DNA from: Lunularia cruciata | Taxonomy: Eukaryota; Streptophyta; Marchantiopsida; Lunulariales; Lunulariaceae | Length of the DNA: 64,000 nucleotides | NCBI GenBank assembly: GCA_948567375.1 | Contig: OX419756.1 | Span: 15,815,001 to 15,879,000 of the forward strand | Direction of reading: 5' to 3' | In this document: positions 34,597-43,648 of the stretch, piece by piece | Layout of the letters: the number at the start of each line of letters is the position of its first letter | Position numbering within the stretch: the first letter of the stretch is position 1 | Program-made: the position numbers and the translations under genes | Notes under the pieces: generated by a model | What the model was told of the DNA's origin: nothing | The model's database searches: none | Seen by the model: only the letters and a program-made list of their open reading frames with translations

Positions 34597-35026
34597 TCAA
34601 TACAGAGTCAATATAATCACTCTGGAAGGTGCACGAACTATTGGAACTACCATTGGGACCTCAAAAGCTATCATTCGTTGATAATACTCCTCACCAAAAT
34701 TCCTAACCACAAAATCTCTAAACATCAATTTTGGCCTCACTACATAACGGATTTCTACTTGAGTGTTGAAAGGAAGAGGATTTGGGACATTCATATCCAT
34801 ATTATCACAATAGAATGTAGATCGTCAAATCCCACTCTCTGTCATATATCACCACAGGTAGAATCACCGGGTTTGGTGAGTTCATCACTCTGTCCATGAA
34901 TTCCGCACCAAAGTGATAAACTAGCAATACTCTCATCTGCTCATGCTGGATGTACATAACCTTGATGTGGAATGGGTTTGAGAATGGAAAGCTAGGTGCG
35001 GGAAATTGTCCCCCCGGTGCATCCAT
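34597..35026 (-). pseudogene. Conserved pre-gag ORF in family B leader
   Basis: Between primer site and gag lies a reading frame conserved in three copies. It starts MDAPGGQFPAPSFPFSNPFH (ATG 35026), runs YIQHEQMRVLLVYHFGAEFM and VILPVVIYDREWDLTIYI, and stops at 34805. A second frame starts MDMNVPNPLPFNTQVEIRYV (34800) and ends VIILTLY at 34597, 34 bases before gag. B1 (37661-38100) and B3 (17699-18119) keep the same residues. It could be one protein of about 140 residues with a family-wide frame change or two small ones. No match to a known family is apparent to me. Confidence 0.6.
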
Positions 35027-35154
35027 CCCATCCGCTCTCTAAAGTCCTTCCTAAGTCTAGCGATTACTCTATGTTCTCCACCTCAAATTACTCAGTTTCA
35101 GTAGTTCGTGCTATTCCAAGAGTGGTGATCCACTCTCTTGGACTAGAACACTCG

Positions 35155-35165
35155 CTCTGATACCA
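35155..35165 (-). other. Primer-binding site of B2 (tRNA-iMet)
   Basis: The minus strand reads TGGTATCAGAG, complementary to the 3' end of plant initiator Met tRNA, one base from the end of the 5' LTR. Minus-strand DNA synthesis starts here. The same site is seen in B1 (40151-40161) and, decayed, in B3. Confidence 0.88.
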
Positions 35166-35166
35166 T

Positions 35167-35907
35167 TGTAATACTCCGAGGACAAGAGAAGAGAGAAAAC
35201 ACAGATTGCACACTCAAACCTTTGATGCCCCAAGGGAGCACCTTCTCTTTATTATATAGACAAAGAGGATCTCCTCCAAGGAAGCTCCACCATAGGATTA
35301 GGGACACAGATAGGTGACATGTCAGCAAGCTCCACCCTTGGATTACTTACTTGGATGGGTGACTTGTCTAGTCTAGGTCCTATCTGGTTGGTCAAACGAG
35401 CTTTGACCGGAGGGAATCTTTTAGGGAATCTTTTTGTAGGAATTTCAGAATCACATGAGTAAGGTACCATTGGAAAGCTCTCGACAAGACAAACCAAGGG
35501 GGAGGAAAGGCCAGCCTTTCCTCCGTGGGGGGGGGGGAATTTGCACATTTTCAAGGCCTAATTCATCCGTTTAGGCCTCCAGAATTGCCTTCAAAGATTT
35601 CAGGCATATTTCGGTTCCTACTCTATTTGTAGAAGTCCCCTTTTGGTGATACCTCTTTCTGATCTATTTAGTCCATCATGTGTAACATCCTTCCAGATGT
35701 TACCAAACCAATTCTCACCTTTAAATCATATGTCTAGCTATTGGTTCTAAGGTTCTCAAGTCTATTTTGGTTTCTACCCTATTAGTAGAAGTACTCTTTT
35801 GGTGATACATCTATCTGATCTATTTTGACCATCATGTATAACATCATTCTAGATGTTACCAAACCAAATTTCACATCTAGATCATATGGCTAACCCTTGG
35901 TATTACA
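35167..35907 (-). repeat. 5' LTR of B2
   Basis: 741 bases, TGTAATACTCC to GGTATTACA on the plus strand. It aligns base for base with 29295-30037 except for about two dozen differences, mostly C/T and G/A. The hairpin arms at 35504-35526 are GGAGGAAAGGCC and AGCCTTTCCTCC, followed by a run of G. Confidence 0.93.
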
Positions 35908-36550
35908 ATAGATCATTAAGAAAGACATCTTGAAATTCATCCACCACAGCCTTCAATTTCTCAAGAACTTGTCCATCGAGTTGTGCACTCTGGACTTCTC
36001 TTATTAGACCCATGAAACATTAATCGGTCTTATAGATAGTTGCCATCCCTATGACATATAGAGGTAGATCCTGCTTGGGTGATTTTTCTTTAACCCCAAT
36101 GATTGACCATTGGTGTGTTCTCACTACTTTCTTCCTCCAATCTACCATAGGTTTGTAATGCTCCATCCATGGCATGCCTAAGATTGCATCATAACGAGCT
36201 AATTGTATCACTTGCCACTCAATTGTTTCCTAATATTCTCCTATAGAGAGTGTTACCCGTCTAGGTAGTGATTCAATCCTCTCTGTTTGCCTGTTAGGCA
36301 ACTCTACTTCTTCACTCCTATCCCTTTCTGGATCCATTTCCAATCTTATTGCAACAGAGTGAGATAAGAAATTCTTTGTTGCTCCCGGATCGATTAATCC
36401 TCTCACTTGATTGCCTTCTAGGAACTCCATTCATGACAATCAATTGTGAGGTTGCCTTTTAGGATCTTTATGCATTAGTCTTCTTCTTTCCCTCACTTCT
36501 CTTCTTCCTTATTGAGCTAGTAAGGCCGCAAGGAACATTTATTAGTGATC
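35908..36550 (-). pseudogene. Protease region of B1 (second half of split pol)
   Basis: Minus strand 36430-36230 gives GNQVRGLIDPGATKNFLS and [18 protein letters not shown]; 36211-36020 gives [16 protein letters not shown]. The frame meets B2 at 35907 and resumes left of it at 29294. The sequence around the junction, ataga/gatcatt, is the target site. One stop near 36229 and others break it. Confidence 0.82.
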
Positions 36551-37640
36551 TTCATTTTCTGAAGTGATTTCCATCTCTTCTTCTTCAATGCGCCTCTCCA
36601 TGTTGTTCAAAGATTGCATGTACAAAGGCCGAGGGCCTCTAGGGAAACGAGTGCAATAGTTGGTAGATATGTGCCCAATATGGCCATAATTGTAACAACG
36701 GCATTGTTCTCCTCGAGTTCCTTCTCATCATGGGACTCCATCTCTTTGTTCTTCTACCCGTCCACGCTCCCCTTGAAGTGGTCGTGCTCCTCAATCTCAA
36801 AATCAAAGGTTGTCCAACTCCATCGGTAATGGTCCACCCATGTGGGGCATTTTTGACCAATAATGTTGAGGTAGAACTACTCCTTCACCTCCACTCAATG
36901 CTCCTACTATTCTCTCCGCACAAGCAATGGCTTCAAATACCGTGCGAGGGTTTTGCACCATGAATTCTTGGCAAATCCGCTCCTTTAACCCTCATTTGAA
37001 ATTGTCTAGAGCCTCTGCTGGACTCATATTGGTTATTGCAACTTGTAGATCCAAAAATGCCTCCACAAACTCTTGTATGCTATTCTTCTGTCTCAATCCC
37101 CATAGTCGGGTTCGAGCTATCTGCACAAAATCCACCGATTGGAAATTCTTCAGCAATCCTTCTTGTATTGCTGTCCACGTGACCTCCCTTCTCTCCGCCA
37201 ACATGGATTGTTCCCAAGCATCATACCATGTGAGGGCTTTATCGGTCAAGAACCCACATGCAAACACGCCTGTAGCATGCTCCGTGATCTCTGTTGAGAA
37301 CAATCGGAAACTTTGATTCATTCTTGAGATCCAATTTCCACTACACCCATCATACACTGCCCCTTGTAAACCTCAATGTTGCTGGTCTTCTTCATCTGAA
37401 GTAGCAATGTGGCTTCATAGTTGATAGGGTTCGTAGGCACAGGTGCCTCTCCAAGTACTTTGGTCACAGGTACTGGGTTTTGAGACGGCTCTTCTTCTTG
37501 CATGGCTTGATCGTTCCTGAGGATTTGCACTTGAATTTGTAATGTTTCCATGGTCATCTTAATCTCTCCAAATTCATTCAACATCCCTTGCATTCCTTGC
37601 ACCAACTCTTGCAATTGGCGGATCTATGGTTCTTGCAACA
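36551..37640 (-). pseudogene. gag of B1
   Basis: Frames 37614-37318 and 37357-36992 match B2 gag, including MNQSFRLFSTEITEHATGVF, which still has the Arg codon that is a stop in B2. The zinc knuckle near 36690 reads CYNYGHIGHISTNY with the second and last Cys changed to Tyr. Several stops and shifts are present. It confirms the ancestral codons for family B. Confidence 0.82.
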
Positions 37641-37660
37641 CTCAATTGCTAATGTCTACT

Positions 37661-38100
37661 TCAATATAGAGTCAATATGATCACTTTGGACGGCACATGA
37701 ACTATTGGAACTACCATTGGGACCTCCAAAGCTATCACTTGTTGATAATACTCCTCGCCAAAATTCCTAACCACAAAATCTCTAAACATCACTTTCGGTC
37801 TCACTACATAACGGATTTCTACTTGAGTGTTGAAAGGGAGAGGATTTGGGACATTCACATCCATATTATCATAATAGAATGTAGATTGTCAAATCCCACT
37901 CTCTGTCATATATCACCATAGGTAGAATCACTGGGTCTGGTGAGTTCATCACACTATCCATGAATTCTACACCAAAAGTGATAAACTAGCGAGACCGTCA
38001 TTTGCTCACGTTGGATATACATAACCTTGATGTGGAAGGGATTTGGGAATGGAAAGCTAGGTGTGGGAAATTGTCCTTCCGGTGCATCCATCCTGTTTGC
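37661..38100 (-). pseudogene. Pre-gag ORF of B1
   Basis: It reads MDAPEGQFPTPSFPFPNPFH from 38084, breaks by a one-base change near VYHF, and later gives VNVPNPLPFNTQVEIRYVV and ends VIILTLY at 37661. It is the counterpart of 34597-35026 in B2. Sequence beyond 38162 changes to family A leader and primer site. Confidence 0.55.
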
Positions 38101-38162
38101 TCTCTAAAGTCCTTCGTAAGTCTAACAATTACTCTATGTTCTCCACCTCAAATTACTCAGTT

Positions 38163-40100
38163 CCTTTCTCTCCTGAAGATTGTATCCCCGGCAGCGGCAC
38201 AAAAAATCATGTGACAACCCGGCAAATATCACTTTTGCGGTAATCGGGTAAGTAAAGTTCGTTCTCGCAGAGATACGAGTCAGAAATGTCCAAATACGAA
38301 GCAAAGTAACAATTTCAGTTCTTCTTGAGTTCTTCTTTAGTCTCTCAGGTAGAAACCACACCCAGAAGAGAGTAACAAGCACTGACTTGCAGTCTTGTCA
38401 CAAATTAACACTCCAAAATCACAACTCCATCAATTATTTCCAAACAATCTTGATTTGTGATGATTCAGGCTCTCCCGAAAACGGCACTTCACTGCAAAAC
38501 GACTTCACCTCAGAATTGTGTTCCACCCTTCCACTGAAGGCACAACTTCCTCGATCGAAATTGCTTCACATCAACTTCGCACTGCACTCACAAATGCAGA
38601 ATACTACCAACACTACAATTCCTCTCAGATCTGTCAAGGCATTGCTTCGATTGCACTTCACTCAAGATCAAACACACAGAATGAAGATCAAGGCTGTGGA
38701 ATCCAACATCCACCAAGCACACTGACTTGCACTTCGAATTTCTCCGAACATTCACAAACACAATTACAAAGTTGATACTCGGAATCAAGCTCAAGCGACG
38801 AGCACTGCTTCACATCACTTCGCTTTATCTATTCTCATAAATAATGAGCACTGAACAACAATTTCCTACGAATGCCACTCTTAAATAGTGAAGCAATTGA
38901 CAGTTCTAACAACTATACCGTTTCTACAACAACTGTTCTAACCTGCAGATCCGAAATGACAATGCACCTCTCATATCTGTCTCTTCAAATCTCAAATTGG
39001 TTACTAATCCGATCCGATGTCTACTTCTTCCTCGGCTTTCAAACCCGAACCCGAAGTAATCTTACTTCCTACTACATTTTCCTCGGGTTTCATATCTTCT
39101 ACTTCTTCTACCAGATTTAGCAATTCTCTTTCCTGATCTGAAATTCCTATCATAGTTAAGCCTTCTAAATCTCTATCTCCCGACCCACTCTTCTCTAAAG
39201 TGTCAAATGTCAAATCCGAAGACACCTGCACTCCTATCTCTCTTACCTCGGGTCTAACTATTATCAATTCTTTTGCTAATTCTACTATATCCTCATCAAG
39301 AATTGTAATTGAAAGCATGGGTACACTATCTACACCTTCAATTTGTAACCCACTTTCCCCTAATCACTCATGTTACTAACCCAAAGACACTTCCTATCTG
39401 ATCTTGCACTTCAGGGTTTATTCACTACTGCTACTTCTCCTTCAATTCATATTCCATCTTCAATCAGAACTGAAATTGAAGTCATGTGTATCCTAACTAT
39501 CTTCTTTCCTTACTCTAACTTCCTCTGATCCCTCAGGCAAAACTCCCGAAGTTGCCTTCACTGCACTCCGAGGTCCGACTTCCTCTGATTTAGTCGGTCA
39601 TCTTAGTCTTGAGGCGAAGTCTTTAGACTCGAAGTCATGTAAACCCGAAGTACGAAGTATGAAGTCACATTGACCCGAAGACACTTTGACCCGAAGTACA
39701 TCTACTCCAAAAACTTCAAATGCTTGTAACTTCTTATACAGACCTCCAAACTTTGCGATTTTGGTGGCAATGGAAAGCACTGAATGAGACGCTTCCAACG
39801 AGATATAACACGCTTGTTTTGGACTTGTCGTCACTCAGATATAGCCCCCACAAGAATCCTGACCTGCAACTTCCATTTCTCCTTTGGCGTCTACCCTCCT
39901 TAACGTCTGCTCCGAGTTTTTCCCTTCTCTGACACGAAGTAAGCTTCTTTGGGTCTGATCCAAACCGAGCCATTCTTCCTCTTACATGAAGTCGACTTCC
40001 TCGGGTTTGCACTCATTTCTTCTCCATTTGGTTTCAATTTGGTTTCAGCAAGGCATTTCTTCTTCTAAACTTGTCCAAAATGAAAAATGTGGGTACCACA
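38163..40100 (-). repeat. Family A short-form 5' LTR with primer site, inserted in B1 leader
   Basis: The LTR (38210-40100, 1891 bases) runs TGTGACAACCC to GGGTACCACA on the plus strand. Immediately left, 38184-38200 is the complement of a tRNA-Asp-type primer site (atccccggcagcggcac), and about 20 more bases are family A leader. B1 leader resumes at 38162 and at 40101, with about eight B1 bases missing between the two sides. This is the 5' end of a family A element whose interior and 3' LTR were deleted. Confidence 0.85.
39004..39318 (-). pseudogene. Short-form LTR ORF fragment
   Basis: A 104-residue frame: MLSITILDEDIVELAKELI, VREIGVQVSSDL, and the end LKAEEEVDIGSD. It matches 9644-10024 (minus) and, over the last 60 residues, the long-form ORF. 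Upstream frames (to about 39834) encode LYKKLQAFEVFGVDVLRVKV, not present in the long form. Function unknown. Confidence 0.5.
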
Positions 40101-40901
40101 TTTGTGCTCTTCCAAGATGGGTGATCCACTCTCTTGGACTGAGACACTTGCTCTGATACCATTGTAATACTCCGAGGACAAGAGAAGAGAGAAAACACAT
40201 ATTACACACTCAACATTTGATGCCCCAAAGGAGCACCTTCTCTTTCTTATATAGATAAAGAGGATCTCCTCCAAGGAAGCTCCACCATAGGATTAGGCAC
40301 ACAGATAGATGACATGTCATCAAGCTCCACCCTTGGATTACTTACTTGGATGGGTGACATGTCAGTCTAGGTCCTATCTGGTTGGTCAAATAAACTTTGA
40401 CCAAAGGGAATCTTTTAGTGAATCTTCTTGTAGGAGTCTCAAAATCACGTAAGGTATGGTTGGAAAGCTCTCGACAAGACAAACCAAGGGAGAGGGAAGG
40501 CCAGCCTTTCCCCAGTTGGGGAGGGGAGAGCACTTGCACATTTTTGAGGCCTAAATTCATCTGTTTAGGTCTCCAAAATTGCCTTCAAAGATTTCAGGTA
40601 TATTTTGGTTCCTACTCTATTAGTAGAAGTCCCCTTTTGGTGATACCTCTTTCTGATCTGTTTAGTCCATCATGTGTAACATCCTTCCTGATGTTACCAA
40701 ACCAATTCTCACCTTTAAATAATATGTCGAGCTATTGGTTCTAAAGTTCTCAAGTCTATTTCGGTTTCTGCTCTATTAGAAGAAGTACTCTTTTGGTGAT
40801 ACTTCTATCTGATCTATTTTGACCATCATGTATAACATCATTCTAGATGTTACCAAACAAAATTTCACATCTAGATCATATGGCTAGCTTGTGGTATTAC
40901 A
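40101..40901 (-). repeat. 5' LTR of B1 with primer site and leader start
   Basis: The LTR is 40163-40901 (TGTAATACTCC to GGTATTACA on the plus strand). The primer site lies at 40151-40161 (complement TGGTATCAGAG) and leader at 40101-40150. It resembles the B2 LTR but is more diverged in the G-rich hairpin (40494-40530). Its outer edge at 40901 abuts family A gag. Confidence 0.88.
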
Positions 40902-42740
40902 ATTGGTTGCCCGTATGACCCAATCCTTTGCAATTCCTACACAACAGAACATACCCAATTTGCCGTCTTGGTTCTTGATAGTTGGGTGACCAATGTCCCA
41001 TTGAGCCAAAATTTTAACATGCTACGGGTGCATGTTACATGTTACTTAGGTGCATGTTACTCCAACCAACATTCTTAGGTCAATTCTGGCTGCTCATCAG
41101 TGGTCTTTGTGGGTGAGCATTGGGGTTATACTCCCTTGGTCTATACCTTGGACCTTGGTATGATGTGCTTGCCTAAGGCGGTACCTCTTGGGTTTGGTAC
41201 ACCGCCTCCTCTTCCTCTTCTTGATTCCATCCCCGAACCCAATCAATCTATTGCACCAAAAATGCATTACAAGTATTGCATTTTGTGTTTGCATGGCCTG
41301 ACTTGCCACACCCGATGCACCATACATTGGATCTGCCAAATGATGTATGCTTCCTTTGGTCCTTTGCCCCAATCATTTGGATCTAAAAATCTGAAAACTC
41401 CTTTATCAGGGCATCCAACTTGGTATCATCCTTATGTACAACCTTTGCTGGGGGTGTCAATGGTTTCTTATCCCCTCATCTTTGTATTCTTCTTGGCTTT
41501 GATTCTTCTTTGGATTCCAAAGAAGAACTTGAAGACGTGGAGGATTCCTCCAAAGAAGGGGATGTGTTGCAAGAATCTCTCCTTCTAGGCTTCTTGCCTT
41601 TCTTCTCCCGGTTTCTTTGATTGCCGGCAGAGTGAGAGTGAGCCGCTTCATAGCGTGCAACATGTTTGAGTACCTTGTCCAAGGAAGTTACATTCCTTTC
41701 CTTGGCAAAGATCTGAATCTCTGGTGAAAGTCCTCCCAGGAACCAGGTAATGGCTTGGGCATTGGAGTAACCCACCACACCCAATTCCTTTGGGACTCGG
41801 TTCAAAAAAGCCATGAACCGCTCAAAGTAGTCTCTCAACTTCTCCTTCTTGCCTTTATCCAAATCATTGAGCGCCACAAAGACACTTGTGTCATAATCAA
41901 CTTCCCAAAAGCGTTCTAGGAAATTTTTTCTCAAGTCCGCCCAATCCGCCGGTACAAACCCCTTCTGGGTCACATGGGTGTACCAACTCTGAGCTTTCTT
42001 TCAGAGTAGACTTGGGAAAATTCACAAGCAATCCGCCAAGTCATGTTCCTTGTTAGCGAAGGAGATGACTTTGATTTCTTTGATGAATTCATCGGGATCT
42101 TTGTCTTGTTTTGTCCCCTTGTACTTTTGGTAGGCATGTTAGATGACAGGTAATGAATCATCATTTGAATTGGTGGGATTGGTTTTGGTAAGTTGGAACT
42201 TGATGGAACTAAGGGGTTGGCTGGTATTGACGCAGTGTTGTCAGCCCAGGGATTCCAATTAGTCAAGTTCATATTAGGGTCTTCCTCAATGATTTCTTTT
42301 CTGAGTATGTCATACTTTAACCCGAGTGGAAGACTCAAGCTCAACACCTTCGGAGTGTTCTTTGAAATTCCTTTGAGACAATTGAGGAATTGTGCATAGA
42401 AGGTGTTGACACTCTTCTTCCGTTAGTGTCTGTGTTATCTTTTCTTGAACAAAGTTCTTTAGAAATGCAACTTCCTTTATAGCTTTAGGGGAAGTTAGTG
42501 TATTGGGTCATAACAAATATGTGTGCTTGCTCAAGTCTTTCTTCTTCTTGGAAGATGGAGATGCAAAGTAGCCTTGCCAACCGCCTTCACGTTTCTTTTG
42601 GTCAAGTTCTCACATGGCTTCTTGCACTTTGTGAAGAACTTGAAAGTCCAATGCCTCTCATTTGGTTTTGTCAAAAGTGGATTGGATCTTCAGGTGTTCT
42701 TCTTCTTCACGCTGCAATGTTTGTCTTCAAACTCTCTCAA
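40902..42740 (-). pseudogene. gag of family A element, cut inside the second zinc knuckle
   Basis: From about 42740 the frame carries a helical region (K-V-Q-E-A-M, then F-V-Q-E-K-I-T-Q-T-L-T-E-E-E). Next are DPDEFIKEIKVISFANKEHD and a core at 41973-41700: ADWADLRKNFLERFWEVDYD, KLRDYFERFMAFLNRVPKEL, ITWFLGGLSPEI (Retrotrans_gag). A Ser/Glu-rich linker follows. Knuckle 1 (41278-41319) is perfect: CIGCGKSGHANTKC. Knuckle 2 (40903-40941) reads CRNCKGLGHTGNQ and is cut by B1 just before its last Cys. Stops and shifts occur near 41965, 42000 and 42300. Confidence 0.8.
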
Positions 42741-42790
42741 ACAATATGAATGTCTGCATTGTTCTATCAATGCAGACATTCATATTGTTT
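42739..42790. repeat. Perfect 23-bp inverted repeat (hairpin) near primer site
   Basis: Arms 42739-42761 and 42768-42790 are exact reverse complements with a 6-base loop (ttctat). The centre of one arm is aatgtctgcattg. In element sense this lies roughly 50-105 bases after the primer site, in the leader or at the very start of gag. No mismatch is present although the element around it is decayed. Confidence 0.9.
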
Positions 42791-42841
42791 TAACACCCCA
42801 GTTCAAAATTGGCTTTGTATCCTTCCACTTCTGAGATTTGT

Positions 42842-42860
42842 ATCCTTGGCAGCGATGCCA
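42842..42860 (-). other. Primer-binding site of family A (tRNA-Asp type)
   Basis: The minus strand reads TGGCATCGCTGCCAAGGAT, close to TGGCGCCGTTGCCGGGGAT, the complement of the plant tRNA-Asp 3' end. It starts about seven bases after the LTR end, as in the copy at 38184-38200. This fixes the LTR boundary and element polarity. Confidence 0.75.
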
Positions 42861-43522
42861 AAAATCATGTGACAACTCGGCAAATATCACTTTGCAGTTA
42901 TCAAGTAAGTAAAGTTTGTTCCCGCAAAGATACTAGTCATGATTGGTCAAATACAAAGCAAAGTAACAATGTAGTCCTTCTTGAGTTCTTCTTTAATCTC
43001 TTAGGTAGCAACTATACCCAAAAGAAAGTAACAAGCACTGATTTACAGTCTTGTCATGAATTAACACTCCTTAATCACAACTCCATCAAATCTTTCTAAA
43101 CAATCTTGATTGTGCTTCTCCCAAAAATGGCACTTCATTGCAAAATGACTTCACCTTAGAATTGTGTTCTACCCCTCCACCAAAGGCACAACTTCCTTGA
43201 TCAAAATTGCTTCATATCAACTCTGCGCTGCACTCACAAATGTAGAATACTACCAACACTACAATTCCTCTTAGATCTGTCAAGGCATTACTACGATTGC
43301 ACTTCACTCAGGATCAAAAACAAAAACTAAAGATCAAGGTTGTGAAATCCAGCATTCAACATCCAACACACACTGACTTGCACCTTGAAATTCTCCCAAC
43401 ACTCACAACACAAATTTGATACTTGGAATTAAGCTCAAACAACGAGCATTGCTTCACAGCACTTTGCTTTATCTATTCCCAAAAATTATGAGCATTGAAC
43501 AACATTTTACTGTGAATGTCAC

Positions 43523-43532
43523 TCTTAAATAG
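43523..43532 (-). promoter_or_regulatory. TATA box of family A LTR
   Basis: CTATTTAAGA on the minus strand, about 120 bases after the end of the LTR ORF, at the same place as CTATTTAAAG at 16101-16110. Transcription of the genomic RNA would start about 30 bases on, leaving roughly 0.6 kb of R/U5 before the primer site. Confidence 0.5.
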
Positions 43533-43648
43533 TGAAGCAAACGACAATTACTAACAAAAATACCATTTCCTAACAACTCTTCCTACCTGCAGATCTGAAA
43601 TGACAATGCACCTCTTCATATCTGCCTCTTCAAATCTCAAAATTATTA

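Larger units (their letters stand above)
29295..35907 (-). mobile_element. Chromovirus B2, near-complete, nested in B1
   Basis: 5' LTR 35167-35907, primer site matching tRNA-iMet (complement of ctctgatacca, 35155-35165), pre-gag ORF, gag, pol with protease, RT, RNase H, integrase and chromodomain, PPT (30038-30053) and 3' LTR 29295-30037. The target duplication is gtaga (29290-29294) and ataga (35908-35912), one change. B1 protease sequence continues exactly across the insertion. By eye the two LTRs differ at about 25 of 741 positions, mostly transitions, so B2 is among the younger insertions here. A handful of stops make it non-autonomous. Confidence 0.93.
27674..40901 (-). mobile_element. 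Family B chromovirus B1, interrupted by B2 and by a family A LTR
   Basis: Minus-strand order: 5' LTR (40163-40901), primer site and leader (40101-40162), family A insertion, rest of leader and pre-gag ORF (37661-38162), gag, protease (to 35908), B2 insertion (29295-35907), then protease end, RT, RNase H and the start of integrase (29294-27674). The integrase end, chromodomain and 3' LTR are missing beyond the family C LTR. B1 itself sits in gag of a family A element (right junction 40902). Confidence 0.85.

Noticed and set aside
35155-35165. tRNA gene fragments at primer-binding sites
   Set aside because: Only the 11-18 bases complementary to tRNA 3' ends are present; there is no cloverleaf. 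I saw no tRNA or rRNA gene in the window.
42498-42834. Plus-strand frames of 83-103 codons
   Set aside because: They are antisense to the start of family A gag and its hairpin; the minus frame has the protein features.
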